From positions 5,351,001-5,415,000 of the forward strand of contig NC_084886.1 of NCBI RefSeq assembly GCF_958979055.1: a stretch of DNA of 64,000 nt, given 5' to 3'. The notes beneath the pieces are model-generated. The model was given only the letters and a program-made list of their open reading frames with translations. It had not been told where the DNA came from and ran no database searches. The position numbers were made by a program, and so were the translations under genes. Position 1 is the first letter of the stretch. Every line of letters begins with the position of its first letter. This DNA is from Alnus glutinosa. Its lineage: Eukaryota; Streptophyta; Magnoliopsida; Fagales; Betulaceae. Below, in pieces: positions 36,507-48,478 of this stretch.

Positions 36507-39329
36507 TTATTTGATGCAGAAGGCATAGAGTGAAGTTCCGGGAGTCCAGGTAGGGTGGAACTTTGCGAGGCCAACTGTATATCCATTCCCTATGTAAATG
36601 CATCCATAACTCACTGATGCACCTCCGTACACAGTAGCGCCAGTATTATATGACCAGAGGATCTCCCCAGTGTTGGCATCCATGGCATATATTGGACCAT
36701 TAGAAGCTACAGACCCTGCAAAAACCACACCATTGGCTACCGTGACGGGTCCCTGGGAAGTATCATTACTGGGGTTCGCCGTGGACCAAGCAATTTCCCC
36801 AGAATTCGCATCAAGAGCCACCCATGCACCGGCCGTTGTATTCAGGCTTGATGGTTTCAGTGTGAAGCTCTCTCGGTTGCCGTTGCCAATGTTTGTGTAC
36901 ACCCTTCTTCCATCTGAGGCTGCACCCCATATCCCTCCTCCCTCTTCGCCACCCGGTCCTGCCAACTACAAAACTCTTCAATTTTAATATCATATATGGG
37001 CCATACTGATTTTATTTTGTAAAAACACTTCATATAATTGAATGTTTCACGAGTAGCTATTTAGTAAATTGCTAAACAAATTGGTGATGTAATAGTAAAA
37101 CTCAATTCTTAAATCAACATTTGTAAAAAATAAAATTAATGGCTAATTTTTATAGTCATTTAATTTTAATGGTATGACAGTTGTATATATAGCAATCTAC
37201 TAAATAGTATATTCTTTTTCTTTTTTTTCACGTGCTAATCTAATTAAGACTGATTTTCATTGTCAACTCATGATCTAATTTTATATCAGTCGTATAGTAG
37301 TCAGTCTACTAATTAAATCCACTTGAATGAAAAGCTTACTTTAAACCAAACTATGCTGCCATTATCACGGTCTAAAGCCCATGCAAAGCCACTTTTTTGC
37401 ACGGCCACCACGACATCGCGTTTGGTTCCATTGGCAAAAATGGTAACGAGCATGGGAGCCTCACCAAAGTCCGCATCCAGGTTAGGCCCTGTCGGACAAT
37501 CAGGGTTATTAGGTGTTAAACATGCAAAATAGAATACGTCATAGCCGCCCAATTGCCTTGACCATTTGATCCTCCCAGAATCCATATCCAAAGCCAAAAT
37601 CGAATTGAAATTGATATCTGGCCCAATGCACTGGTCGGGATGACTAGGTTTTGATGTCTCGTTGTTCTGCTTTTCTTGACACTGTTGCACCTCAGACGGG
37701 GCTGTGTAGAGGTTCCCAGTTGCCACATAAACATGTCTCCTGTTCATGTCAATGGAAGGGCTGCTTCCCCATATAGCAGCACCAGAGTAACCTCCTAATT
37801 TTCCACCATTATCAGGAAGCATATAGGTCCGCCAAAGGATTCTTCCTGTTAGAACATCAAGCTTTGCCAAGCTGCCTCGGAATGTGCAACATTGGGCAGC
37901 CGGTAATGCTTCTTCTAGTGATGATACTCCGACATAGAATGCCCTAGACAAAGGTATAAATTACGTACGTTATTGCTTCTAGCTAGCTCCCTTTTAATTG
38001 AAGAAGAATCAAATCAGGAACACACGTAAACTATTTAGTCAGTCCAAGACACCGGCCTAATATGAGTAAAAACTATACACGGAAACTTCAGTACTTATCG
38101 ATTCCCTCGAATTTTTAAGGGTTTTGCAATCGTAATTTCAAATTATCAAAACACTCAATATCGAGCTTTCAATTATCAATCTCTTTTAATGTTAGGTTTT
38201 GTATTAAATTAAACGGCTAATAGATTAAATGTCTCTTATAACTCTAGTTGTAAAATTTACAAAAGTACCCCTTAAGAAAAAGAAAAAATGGGTGGTAAGT
38301 CTGGAGAGACATGGCTAGCTGGCTGGTTGTGTGGGTTATTCAATGTTCAGTTATTACTTTTTAGTTTTTTTTTTTTACTATTTTTTTTTTTTGAAGAAAT
38401 TTAAAAGTTGGGATATTTTAAGAATTTTGATGCTCTCCTTTAAGATTTAATAGAAAATTTTAACAGAATAATAACATTAAAAGGGACTCACACTTGAGAA
38501 TAATCCAACATTAAAAATTTAATAATTCAAAATTACGATTGCAAAACCAGTTCATGCAAGAGCTTAAATGAAGTACTTTTGCAACTATTTGTATCCGAGA
38601 CTAGCTAGCTATATATTAAAGCGTATAAATATAAAGGTAGATATTCGAATGCTTGACTAACCCCATGCATGCTGTTCCAGACATGGTGATCAAAACTCGA
38701 GGACGCGGGTCAAGTTGAGTTGACCAAAGGAGCCTCCCATTTGATCGATCCACGGCAATCACAACAGCAGGCCCATAAATTCCAACAAGCAAGAGTTTTC
38801 CGTACACTGTTGGGGTCGATCTCGACACGGTTACGTTCACAACGATCCCAGTGCCATTTAGTCCGGTTAAGTCACCAAGGTTCTGCCTCCATATTAATGT
38901 ACCATTGAAAGCATTCACGGCATACAAATATCCATTCCATGATGGGAAATAAACCACTCCATCGGCTACTGCGGGCGTCGCAGTTATATCTTTTCCAGCA
39001 AAGAATTTCCATCTCAGCCGCATGTTTGACACTGTCATTGGGCTGATTACCACTTCGGCAGACCCGTACCTTCGGTTACTAAAATCTCTCCCGTGATTGA
39101 GCCACTGAAACCATAAATATCAAAATAGGAAGCTTCATAATTAGTGTTCATCAGAAAATGTGAAAGAAAGAAATAAAAAAATATTTTTTTCTTTTTGGTT
39201 GGAAATTAAGAGTAACGGATGCTTAATTACAACTGCAACTGTGTTATTCACTACTGTAAATAAACAAAGTGCCATGACAAGGCTGCCGATGGTGCCATGA
39301 GAGTTATGTGCCTGCAGGTTCCAAGCCAT
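36507..39329 (-). CDS. PQQ-type beta-propeller protein, polyvinylalcohol dehydrogenase-like
   Basis: Four minus-strand exons (39329-39231, 39104-38662, 37943-37340, 36965-36507) join in frame to about 534 residues. The N-terminus MAWNLQAHNS precedes a hydrophobic stretch (SLVMALCLFTVVNNTVAV), a probable signal peptide. The mature part begins WLNHGRDFSNRRY. Repeated propeller blades follow: GVVYFPSWNGYLYAVNAFNG, GSLAKLDVLTGRILW, NSILALDMDSGRIKWSRQLG, GFAWALDRDNGSIVWFK and PIYAMDANTGEILWSYNTG. The AxDxxTGxxxW pattern is that of PQQ-dependent dehydrogenase blades. Plant members are annotated as polyvinylalcohol dehydrogenase-like from bacterial homologues; true substrate and cofactor are unknown. 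Cysteine pairs and NxT/S sites fit secretion. Intron 3 (37339-36966) carries a small MITE. Confidence 0.9.
37051..37212. mobile_element. Small MITE in the PQQ-propeller gene intron
   Basis: TAGCTATTTAGTAAATTGCTA at the left is mirrored by TAGCAATCTACTAAATAGTA at the right around an AT-rich core. It lies in intron 3. Confidence 0.65.
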
Positions 39330-39803
39330 GGCAAGTGAAATGGTTAATCAAGGATGACAAATAATGGGAGCGAGTCACTAGCTAATTTATAGTTCAGCAA
39401 ACTCTTGAGATATGCTCAAATTTTCTGCGGCAAAAATTAGCCAGCCTAGCCAATGATTCTGAAGATTGCTATTATTCCGACCTTTCTTGCGTAGCCTTCT
39501 ACATGTTAGCGTCACACTAAATCCGCCGGCTATTTTGGCACTATTTCTTAAAAGCGCTTGTAGCCGACCCACGCTAACACAAGTGTTTGTAGGCTTTCGT
39601 ATCCAACTGCATTAAACGCGCTGACCGCGGACTTTTCTTGTGTGGGGAGCATGCGGTCCGTTACGCCTTCTTCCAGGACCAATCATTTTTATTCCCTTTC
39701 GGGTGGGAAAAGCCAACGGATTATTGCGAGCAATTATATATTAAGATTTTTGGGAAATTGTATTTACTGTCTTCTAACTACTTCCTCTTTAATGTTTTAA
39801 TTT
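39330..39803. other. Upstream region of the PQQ-propeller gene
   Basis: Promoter region; no clear TATA box was chosen. The stretch GTAGCCTTCTACATGTTAG to CTATTTTGGCACTATTTCTT (about 39490-39550) recurs in diverged form at about 41370-41445, beyond the 39.8-40.75 kb element. This suggests a partial local duplication. Confidence 0.4.
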
Positions 39804-40750
39804 TTAGGGTTAAACACTTTTTTTAGTCCTTGAGTTTTCACAACTTTATTTTTTAGTCATTGAGTTTTAAATTGCATTACAGATGGTACCTCAATTTTAG
39901 GAAAAGACCGAATTGGTACCTCAATCGGTTAAGCTTTCCGTCTAAAAACTAACGGTCCGCTACGTGTCAACCTTTGAGGTTGACACGTGGCACTATATAA
40001 AAAAATTAAAAATCTTTAAAAATTAATTAAAAAATAAAAAAATTGATTATTATTATTATTTTTTTAAAAAAAGAGGGTGGCTGGCAAACCTGGGGTGGCC
40101 GAATCACCCATCGGCCACCCCCTGGACAAAAAAAAAAAAAAAATAATAAAATGGCAAGATCAGTTTTGCCCTTGGGGGTGGTTCGGCCACTCTTTGGAAA
40201 AATAAAATAAAATGGTAAGATCGGTTTTGCCCTTGGGGGCTACGGGGGTGGTTCGTCCACCCCAAGGACAAAACGGAAAAAACAAAATTTGGAGGGTTTG
40301 GCCCTTAGGGGTGGTTCGACCACTCCCAAACCGGAACCACCCCCAAGAACAAAACCGATCTTGCCATTTTTTTTTTTTTTTTTTTTTTTTGTCCAGGGGG
40401 TGGCCGACCACCCCGACTGGCCAGCCACCCCCTTGGCCAAAATGGGGTGGCCGGCCACCCCCATGGTGGCCAAGGTGGTTTTTTTAAATTTTTAATATTT
40501 TTTTTTAAATTTTAATATTTTTTAATTAATTTTTAAAGATTTTTAAATTTTAATTTTTTTATATAGTGCCATATGTCAACCTCTGAGGTTGACACGTGGT
40601 GAGCCGTTAGTTTTTGGACAGAAAACTTAACCAAGGTACCAATTCGATCTTTTCCTAAAATTAAGGTACCATCTGTGATGCAAATTGAAGCTCAGGGACT
40701 AAAAAATAAAGTTATGAAAACTCAGGGGTTATAGAAGTACTTAATCCTAA
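39804..40750. mobile_element. Long-TIR element with GC-rich palindromic core, copy 1
   Basis: TTAGGGTTAAACAC starts the left arm and GTACTTAATCCTAA ends the right arm. The arms (about 220 bp) share ACTTTATTTTTTAGTC / GACTAAAAAATAAAGT, GATGGTACCT / AGGTACCATC and ACCTTTGAGGTTGACACGTG / TATGTCAACCTCTGAGGTTG. The core is built of GGGGTGGCCGACCACCCC-like inverted units. No transposase. It is a non-autonomous, MULE-like or foldback element; the superfamily is uncertain. Confidence 0.85.
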
Positions 40751-41544
40751 TTTTTATATATAATGTTTCCCAATCTACCAATGAAATGGCAACTCAAAAC
40801 GATAAAAATATCTTTTAAGAGATAAAAAATTTCAAAAACATTCCTTTTTTTTTTTATTTTTTTTTATTTTTTTATTTTTAAATTTTTTTTTTTATATATA
40901 TCTTAAGGAGAGTAATTTTATTATTTGGGTAGCAGAAATGGGACATTTCAACTTAATGGTTGATTAGGAGGACATTGCCAAAGTTGAAATATTGGGAGAC
41001 ATTGCAAAAAGAATGGTAGTTAGAATGAGACTTTGCACAGTTTCACCTGATAGTAAATAAGCAATGTGAGACTTAACACCATGAACATCTCTTATAAACC
41101 AAACAGTACTCTTTATTTGGCTACTCATATTTTCAATATGGGATCGAAATAATACATGAAGAGTAACAAAATTTTCATTATAAAAGTGGAGAGGCCTTTC
41201 CTGAATATATTGTTGAAGGTTCCTTTCCTGATCAGAGTATGGCATGCATGACCATGTGTGCCCTTAAGGGTTTTGTTTTGGAGAAAACATATTTGGTTTG
41301 TGTTGTCAGGCTTCACGAAATTCAAGCCATATTATTGTGAACGTTACTTTAATTCCTTGCGCATTAATTAACCTGGTGCAGCCTTTTACATGTTATAGTA
41401 GTGCATTGAGTGTACCAGTTATTTTGGCACTGATTTTAGAAGCAATAATATTGAATGCATAGCCATGGTTGTAGAATTAACGACAAAGAGATTCTCTTCT
41501 GTATGCCTTTCGTATGAATAAGAGAGTGTAAATTTGGGTCTCAG
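40751..41544. other. Intergenic, no gene seen
   Basis: T-rich runs (40843-40895) and AT-rich DNA. The part near 41370-41445 resembles the upstream region of the PQQ-propeller gene. Confidence 0.4.
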
Positions 41545-42925
41545 TGTTTGCGAATTTCTCACCACTTTTATTTTTTGGATGAATGAAATTAGTAAATTAA
41601 TTAAACAAAAAGAAAAGAATACAAAGCTGGTATTAGTTGCTCAACACAACGAAGACCTTAACCCAACAACACAATACAGTAACACCAAAACAACACATAC
41701 AATAACACGTACACTCAACACATGCAATTGAACAAACACACAATGTCCCCAAGGAATAAGTCCAAATTACATCCTCTGAAAAGCTCCAAGGGCCAAGACC
41801 CCACTAACCACCTATTAGACGTCGAAGGTTGAAAGCCCAACAAAGGATTAATTTTCATTCATCTGACCATAAACAAAATATTGAGCAAATTTAACAATAT
41901 TTTTGGATCTTCTCTTCTTGTTTACCATTCAAAATTTCAATTAGTCATAGTAAATTTTTTTTTTTTTGTTTATTTCTTTCTGATATTTTCCCTCTTTTAG
42001 CTTGGTAGCTATATTTGAAAATTTGGGTTGTTACAACAAATTAAATGTAGCATGTGATGTTTGCAAAGTGAACTTTATCAGCTTTAGAGCGGGAATTATT
42101 GAAATGAAAGTAACTGAGCTTCGATCCCATTCTGCTTGTTATCAGTAAGAGCAGTTACATGCATATAATTGAGAAATTTGATCAGAAGTCTTTCATGGGA
42201 TCGTCATTCAATGATGATGTGGAATTTCGCTTGTCTGCTCCAAACTATATCCTCTGTAGTACGTGCATATGGTCTAGATCGAGTACTTCTTCAATTCATG
42301 CATGAGTACTTCATCGTCACTATTTGCTTTCCTAAAAACCGTCGAAGATGGGCTGACCCGACACATAAATACAGGGAAAAATAAACTTTTAGAATGAAAA
42401 ACATTTAGGGGTTTTTTCTTCTTCTTATTTTTCAGCTTTAAGAATTGATATTAATTTGTTGTGTAGTTAAATTTTAAGCAAAATATTTATGCTTATGTAA
42501 CTATGGGGAATGGGGTATAGAGTTTGGGTTTTCAAGAGTGTATATATATATAGGACTTTTTATGATAGTTTGTTTGTAGGTATAAAATATATATCACGAA
42601 GATTAATTTTATGCTCATAGGCATATATACAGGAACTAGAAAAATAAAATAAAATCAGAATATAATCTTTTAATGAAGGGTTTATTGATTTGTTAATTCA
42701 ACCTTCTGTTTTGGGAATGGGAATTTGGGACTTCAATTTTTTGGTTAATTTAGGGGACTTTTAATTTACACGCCTTTATTTTAGGTGAACTGATAGAATT
42801 AGCTAGGATCAACTTTGTAGTCATAGCTAGTCATAATATATAATTAGACTTAATAAAGGACAAAAGAACACCTAAAAACTTTAAAAGAACTATTTTTCTA
42901 ATTAAACATTCACTTAATTAGTTCC

Positions 42926-42956
<31 letters not shown>

Positions 42957-43160
42957 CAAAGAAAAATCGTCACATGTAGGCTATTAACATTTTAACGAAT
43001 TTCAATAGTGCATGTGATATAACTTCCAGCCTTCGGAATGAATTGTACATGAGACATGAAATGCAGAGAAAAATCGAACCTTATATACCTCAAAAATTCA
43101 TTACTAGCTATATATACGTAAACAACGCGCAACCCTAGCTCTTCTGGCGAATTAATCAAC

Positions 43161-43284
43161 GTCAGGTGACAACCAGAGTTCCCCCAAATACTTCAGTGGT
43201 GTAGAATTAGAATTGCCCTTACTTAATTGAGGGTTATTTAAAGTTCCAGTGAAGTGGTCGAGGGAGCTCTAGGGGACAGCTGAC
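43161..43284 (-). ncRNA. MIR395: MIR395 precursor, unit A
   Basis: On the minus strand, GTCAGCTGTCCCCTAGAG opens a stem closed by CTCTGGTTGTCACCTGAC. The 5' (star) arm reads GAGCTCCCTCGACCACTTCA; the 3' arm carries the mature 21-mer at 43196-43176, starting CTGAAGTATTTGGGGGAAC and ending TC. This is miR395 with G8 changed to A. The loop between the arms is about 48 nt. Known miR395 targets are APS ATP-sulfurylase mRNAs and SULTR2;1. The precursor sits about 70 bp downstream of its TATA box (43354-43364) and is not inside a protein gene. Identification rests on the near-exact mature sequence plus the fold-back. Confidence 0.93.
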
Positions 43285-43353
43285 CTTCTGTTTCTGTTGT
43301 TATGGTTTAATTCTTGCATGCCTTCTTGGCAAGCCAATGTACAGAAAACCTAC

Positions 43354-43364
43354 TCTATATAGAA
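43354..43364 (-). promoter_or_regulatory. TATA box of the unit A MIR395 gene
   Basis: TTCTATATAGAGTAGG on the minus strand, about 70 bp before the hairpin. The same block, TTTTCTATATATAGTAGG, stands at the same place before the unit C gene. Confidence 0.7.
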
Positions 43365-44106
43365 AAGGTTCCCTAGCTAGCTATCTATCTTTCTTCATTC
43401 ACATGTTCAGTAATGGATGCAATTGGGTAGGAGGACCACTTGAGAAAAATCCACGCATATGAAGCTGATGGTAAATCTGAACCTGTTCAGAATAATGGGT
43501 TAGATGAAGGGTAGAGAATAACATTGTGGCGATGAGTGGCCAAAAGCTTACGGCTTACCGAAACTTGTGCTTCTGTACGTACGTCATTTTTCAACAATAT
43601 TTGGGTACGTACAAAAGCTTTACAAGCGGGAAGCACTTATTAATACCGTAATATATACGTACATTAGCATTACGTACATATATTGAACCACGCAAGGTTT
43701 CGCCTAGGCATGATCATGTATATGGATATGGTCAGGAAATATATGTATGGGGGCCTACGTCTACCTTATCGTTTTAGTGCTCAACTTGGAAAACCTTTTC
43801 TGATTTACAGATCTAAAGCTAGCCTCTTTCTGATCAAAGTTGGGTGAATATATATACCGGAATCCAGTTAGCAGTCGCTTTAATTGTATCAATGAAAAAA
43901 GCAGGAAAGGAATGGCTACAGAGAGGATAGAGAGTCAAAAGGTAGGATGACATAGGGCCACAGATATTATTCTCTACCTTCAATCTAGCCAGCTAGCCCA
44001 CTATGTCGTCTAGGTTCAGTATTACGGCTTTATCCCTTTAGATTTCTCAACTTTCTAGCTAGCTCAAGTATATATAAAAATGTGGTAGAAAATCAAGATG
44101 GGCCTT

Positions 44107-44116
44107 ACTATAAATA
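44107..44116 (+). promoter_or_regulatory. TATA box of the decayed plus-strand MIR395 of unit A
   Basis: ACTATAAATA is identical to the TATA box of the intact unit B gene at 51413 and to its unit C counterpart at 55079-55088 (minus). It lies about 62 bp before the decayed arm. Confidence 0.65.
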
Positions 44117-44168
44117 CTAAAGTTAGCAATAAATTAACACCCTACCCAGCATCCTATGAAGTGCCAGA

Positions 44169-44225
44169 GCATCCCAGTGACGCCCCCTAGCTAGAGTTCC
44201 CTGCGATATCTTTGAAATAAAGGGT
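44169..44225 (+). pseudogene. MIR395: Decayed MIR395: 5' arm only, unit A
   Basis: GCATCCCAGTGACGCCCCCT followed by AGCTAGAGTTCCCTGCGATA aligns with the 5' arm of the intact unit B precursor (GCATCGGGTGCCCCCTGG, then TGTTCCCCGAAACACTTCA). The mature 3' arm is missing; repeat-like sequence begins right after, near 44230. A non-functional remnant, supported by the conserved TATA box upstream. Confidence 0.55.
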
Positions 44226-44229
44226 CATC

Positions 44230-44850
44230 CTGCTCTATTTTTATATTTTATTTTTAGAAAAAATTAAATTTACTTTTTAGGTGTTCATACCATTTCAATT
44301 AAATATTTAAATTTTTTATTTTGATAATTAAGTCCTTAAATTTTCTATTGGTTTCAAATAGGTCACATTGTCAGCTTATTGTTTAATTAATTAACAATAT
44401 GCCACATCAAACAAATAAATTAATGACACGTGACTCTCGTTTGACCCAATAAATACCAATTGCATTTGCCATGTAGTACAATTACTTTAAATTATAAATG
44501 TCCCTAAATATAAAACAAAAAGTCAACATTTTTTTTTTTTGAAAAAAATAAGCTGGCCAGCCACTCCTAGTTAGGGTTGGTCGGCCACAACTAACAGGTT
44601 GGGTGGAAGTCCCTCTCCTATGAGGGGTGGCCGCATCTCTTTATGAGGGGCGACCTCTGCTCAAAGAGGGGTTGTCACCCCTATTTATGAGAGGCAACCT
44701 TCTCTTATCGAGAGCTGTCAATCTCTCTATGTGAGAGGCGATCCCTATCCTATGAGGGGCAATAACACATTTCCTCTGGCATTTACATTCTCATAAATGT
44801 GGTGCATAAGATTCTAGATTCTTGTGGATGCATGTGAATAAACCCACTTT
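44230..44850. mobile_element. MITE-like block with GGGGTGGC core, unit A
   Basis: AT-rich flank (CAATTAAATATTTAAATTTT, TTTTGATAATTAAGTCCTTA) then a T-run and a GC-rich core with GGCCAGCCACTCC, GGTCGGCCAC and repeated GAGGGG(C/T)GRC units. A related block in inverted orientation occupies 54.11-54.99 kb. It replaces the 3' half of the decayed MIR395. Confidence 0.55.
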
Positions 44851-45290
44851 TGAAAGTGGTTAGAAATCTTATATGATTCTTGAGAATGTGGGATTTTAAT
44901 GTTAGGTTTACTACTAGGCATCCTGTAGAAATTATTTATACTTCCAAAATATCCTTATGTTTCTCTCTTTAAGTGCATATATAAGATTATTTGATAAAAA
45001 AAATTAAAAATTAAACAAAAAGTGACGGGGAAGAAAAACTATATATAGACCATGATTTATCTTTTATTTCTCAATATATAAACTCTTTCTATAACCAAAT
45101 TCTTGTTCATTTTTTTTTTTTTGTTGGGAATAAAATAGTTCATCACTTTTATGTACAAATTTTATGTTCACAATCAAACCCAAATAAGTATAATTAAGAA
45201 AATAACCACAATAAATTCTCACATGGTCTAATTTTTCTTGTATAACCATAACAATGTCAAAAAAAAAAAATCCAAATAGTAGTATAAAAA
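44851..45290. other. AT-rich spacer
   Basis: No gene or clear repeat. This stretch, like most of 44.9-48.4 kb, has no counterpart in the opposite arm of the inverted repeat. Confidence 0.4.
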
Positions 45291-46050
45291 TTAGGGTTAA
45301 ACATATTTTTAGTCCCTGAGTTTTGATAACTTTATTTTTTAGTCCTTGAGTTTCAATTCGCATCACAGATGATACATCAATTTTGGGAAATGACCAAATT
45401 AGTACCTCGGTTAACTTCTCTGTCCAAAAATTAACGGTTCGCCACGTGTCAACCTCAAAAGTTGACACGTGACACTATATAAAAAAATTAAAAATCTTTA
45501 AAAATTAATTAAAAAATTAAAAAAAAATTGAAAAAACTAAAAAAAAAAAGGGGGTGGCTTGGCCACTATGGGGGTGGCCGGCCACCCCCATTTTGGCTAG
45601 GTAGGTGGCCGGCCGGTCTGGGGTGGCCAAACCACCCCCATGTGGTGGTTCGGCCACCCCCAGGACAGAAAAAAAAAAAAATTCGGGTTTAGGGTTTTGC
45701 CCTTGGGGGTGGCTGAACCACCCCCAAGGGGCACAGGGGTGGTTCGGCCACCCCAAGGGCAAAACGGGAAAAATAAACCCTAAAAAAAATTTTCCTGTTT
45801 AGTTTTTTCAATTTTTTTTTTTAATTTTTTAATTAATTTTTAAAGATTTTTTATTTTTTTATATAGTGCCACGTGTCAACTTCTGAGGTTGACACGTGGA
45901 GGACCGTTAATTTTTGGATGGAGAAATTAACCGAGGTACTAATTTGGTCATTTTCCAAAATTGATGTATCATCTGTGATGCGAATTGAAACTCAGAGACT
46001 AAAAAATAAAGTTGTCAAAACTCAGGGACCTTAGAGGTATTTAACCCTAA
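45291..46050. mobile_element. Long-TIR element with GC-rich palindromic core, copy 2
   Basis: Same family as the 39.8-kb copy: it starts TTAGGGTTAAACATATTTTT and ends GAGGTATTTAACCCTAA. The arms contain the same CTGAGTTTTGATAACTTTA and GTGTCAACCTCAAAAGTTGA / CGTGTCAACTTCTGAGGTTG blocks. The core is GGGGGTGGCCGGCCACCCCC and related inverted units. Absent from the opposite arm of the inverted repeat, so it probably inserted after the inversion. Confidence 0.85.
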
Positions 46051-48255
46051 AAATTAAAAGGTTTTTGTAAGGTTTGAGGATTGAGAAAACAAGAATGTTT
46101 AGCGTGCCCACCATGAGGTGTTTAACACGCCTTATTAATATATAATAAATATATGTATTTTTGCCTTTAAAAATCTGAATTTCCACTTATTTACAGTACC
46201 ATCTCCAACAGGTTTGGTAAAACCCACCCTTCTCCTAAATATAGCTAATATTGGCGAAAAAAACATCTCCTACATATTCTCTTACCATTCTTCAAATCCA
46301 ACATTCCCCTACAATAATTGCTCACATCTAGACAATTACTTAAAGGCTGAAAAAGCAGACAGTTAATAATTGCCCGCAAATTACTTTTGTAGCCGGTTGG
46401 GAAAAACCTCTAACCGCTTAGGGCGGTGTGGTTAGTAGTTTTAAGGGTAGGCGGTTAGTGGTTATTATATATACACACACATAAAACGACATCATTTGAG
46501 ATAGGATTTCAAATAGTGTAGCTTATTGGGCCAAAAAAGCCTTGTTGTAGGTTAAATAACTGCTAATTGCCTAAGGCGGTTGTGGTGGCAATTATTTAAT
46601 TTTACCAACCGTAAACTGTAACCGCTTTTTTATCCCTAAATTACTGTTGCTTGTGTTTTGATCATTAGTTTATTCATCTCTCACTTTGTTCCTCTTTTCT
46701 GTTCACTCGTCCTCTCTCTTTTGCCTCTCAAGAAACACCCAGTGAGAAACTTGGTGGCCTTGGATGGAGCCTCACAACTCTTGCAAATCAGCCTAGTTAA
46801 CCTTTTTCTTCGTCTTGTGAAAGCTCTCAACTTTCGAAGTTTTCATGTTCTTGGGATGTATTGCTTGCTTTTCTTGCTCTTTGATAAGTGAATGTGGCGT
46901 GGATTTTGTGGTTGGTAATGCCCATTGCTAGATCGAGGAAAAGCTTGAGTCACAAAATTCCACGTTCAATTACTGTATGTAATTACGTTTTAATCAAAAA
47001 CTCGAAGCCCATGTCAAAGTAACTGCAGTCTTAAGGTTTAAAAAGGTTTCTATCTAAAATCTAGTTACCCAGTGCTGTTGAATTGCATAAAATGAAACCA
47101 TTTGGTTTTTATGATATTGAACGCGTGTTTTTAGCTCTTTTCTTTGAGTTTCTCATTCTTCTTTTTGGAGATGTCCAATCTTGTTCAGAAAGTGCTGCTC
47201 TTTAAAGTTGATGTAGCGGAAATTTGGTAACAACTAAAAGCGTCTCCATCTCCTAATTAAAAGATAAAACAAGCTCAAAGGCTTAAAGAACAATAAATTT
47301 TGCAGAGTATTTGAGAGAATTTTCTGATTTGATAAATAATTCAACTGTGCATTTATTACATTGCAAACTCACCTGTAGAGAAAGTGAACCTATTGCTAGT
47401 AGTGAAAGTAAACCTAATCTTAGTAAGGAAATGAAATAAGTAAATCCTAATAAAAAAATAATAATTAAATCCTAGTAAACCTTTCGTTCTTTCCATTTTT
47501 TTTAAAAAATAATTTAAAGTTTTTAATAAGAAGGATATATAGCCTTTAATTTAATATTATTTTTGTTATTCTATTTAAGAAAAAAATGGCTAGAAATTTT
47601 AGATTCAAAATCGGTTTAAACTCTGGTATTAAATTGATTAAATTGAAAACTCGTATCCAAAATGCTAAAATTTGAAACAGCTAAAAGATTCTAAAATATT
47701 TTAATTCTTTCTTTATATATATATATACACACGTCTATATTGTTGTTACCGTGCACAATAATGATGAATAATATAGACTCGAAAAGAGAGAGAGCAAGAA
47801 AAAACCAAGACATAAATTTACGTGGTTTGACAATGTGAAAATTCAATACGCTTCGACAACTTGCTTTTATACTAGCATCTCGTATTACTTTTTATATATG
47901 AGAGAATACGATTTACTTATTCCGATACATAAAATTAGGCTCATCTAGTACTTTTACTATTCAAAGACAATTTTGCTTGTGCTTAAACACAGCATATTGC
48001 AGCATAAAGTTGTTTGTTAATGCTTACTAAATACAAAAAGAAGATCTTATTTATTATTCGTGGTCATCATCAAGGGTAGTCAGGACAAAAGGCGTTCAAT
48101 ACTTACGAAATTTTGATACAACATGATATATTTGCAGCATTTGCAAAAATAGATGCATGTATAGTTGTGTTTTTCCATTACCGAGAGTACGTTTATTGAT
48201 CAAGCTGTTTAGCATTTAGGTCTTGGGAATCGGTTAGAGTTTGTGTTTAATCACT
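46051..48255. other. Intergenic, no gene seen
   Basis: AT-rich DNA. 46380-46640 has repeated GCGGTTAG/AACCGC motifs, as in some hAT-like subterminal regions. 47750-47890 has TTTACGTGGTTTGACAATGTG, a phrase typical of plant LTR ends. Neither is complete enough to call. Confidence 0.4.
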
Positions 48256-48460
48256 AATGTAAAATCATTATTATATACAAAACTCCTATCTCCTTCTTAT
48301 GCTTCAATTCAAATGTACGTAATATGACTTTTAAAATTATCATTGAATTTGAGATAAAACATTATTAGATAATTTTGATCTAATGATGATTTTAAAAGTC
48401 ATGTTGCTTATAAGAGATAAGAAGATGATAAAAGTTTTGCATATAACATTATTCATTAAT
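48256..48460. mobile_element. MITE with inverted arms
   Basis: AATCATTATTATATACAAAACT at the left mirrors AAGTTTTGCATATAACATTATTCATT at the right; inward, ATGACTTTTAAAATTATCAT mirrors ATGATGATTTTAAAAGTCAT, and CTTCTTATGC mirrors GCTTATAAGAGATAAGAAG. Confidence 0.7.
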
Positions 48461-48478
48461 TAATATTCTACCATAGTG

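Larger units (their letters stand above)
41550..44900 (+). repeat. Left arm of a large inverted repeat, unit A
   Basis: Reading this arm forward matches the reverse complement of 54.1-57.74 kb over most of its length. Examples are the segments at 41800-42130 against 56900-57230, 42170-42384 against 56659-56870, 43160-43530 against 55490-55890, and 44100-44230 against 54990-55090. Sequence agreement is high but not perfect, with small indels and one solo LTR in the other arm. It contains one intact MIR395 hairpin (minus) and one decayed copy (plus). Confidence 0.85.

Noticed and set aside
40160..40495. Overlapping open frames rich in Gly, Pro and Trp on both strands
   Set aside because: They read the GGGGTGGCC palindromic core of a transposable element; the symmetry makes open frames on both strands.
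42169..42384. 71-residue open frame with a near-copy at 56659-56865 (MRNLIRSLSWDRHSMMMWN...)
   Set aside because: The similarity looks like conserved coding at first, but the whole surrounding arm is duplicated in inverted orientation, including non-coding DNA. The two copies differ by frame-changing indels, so it is explained by the inverted repeat.
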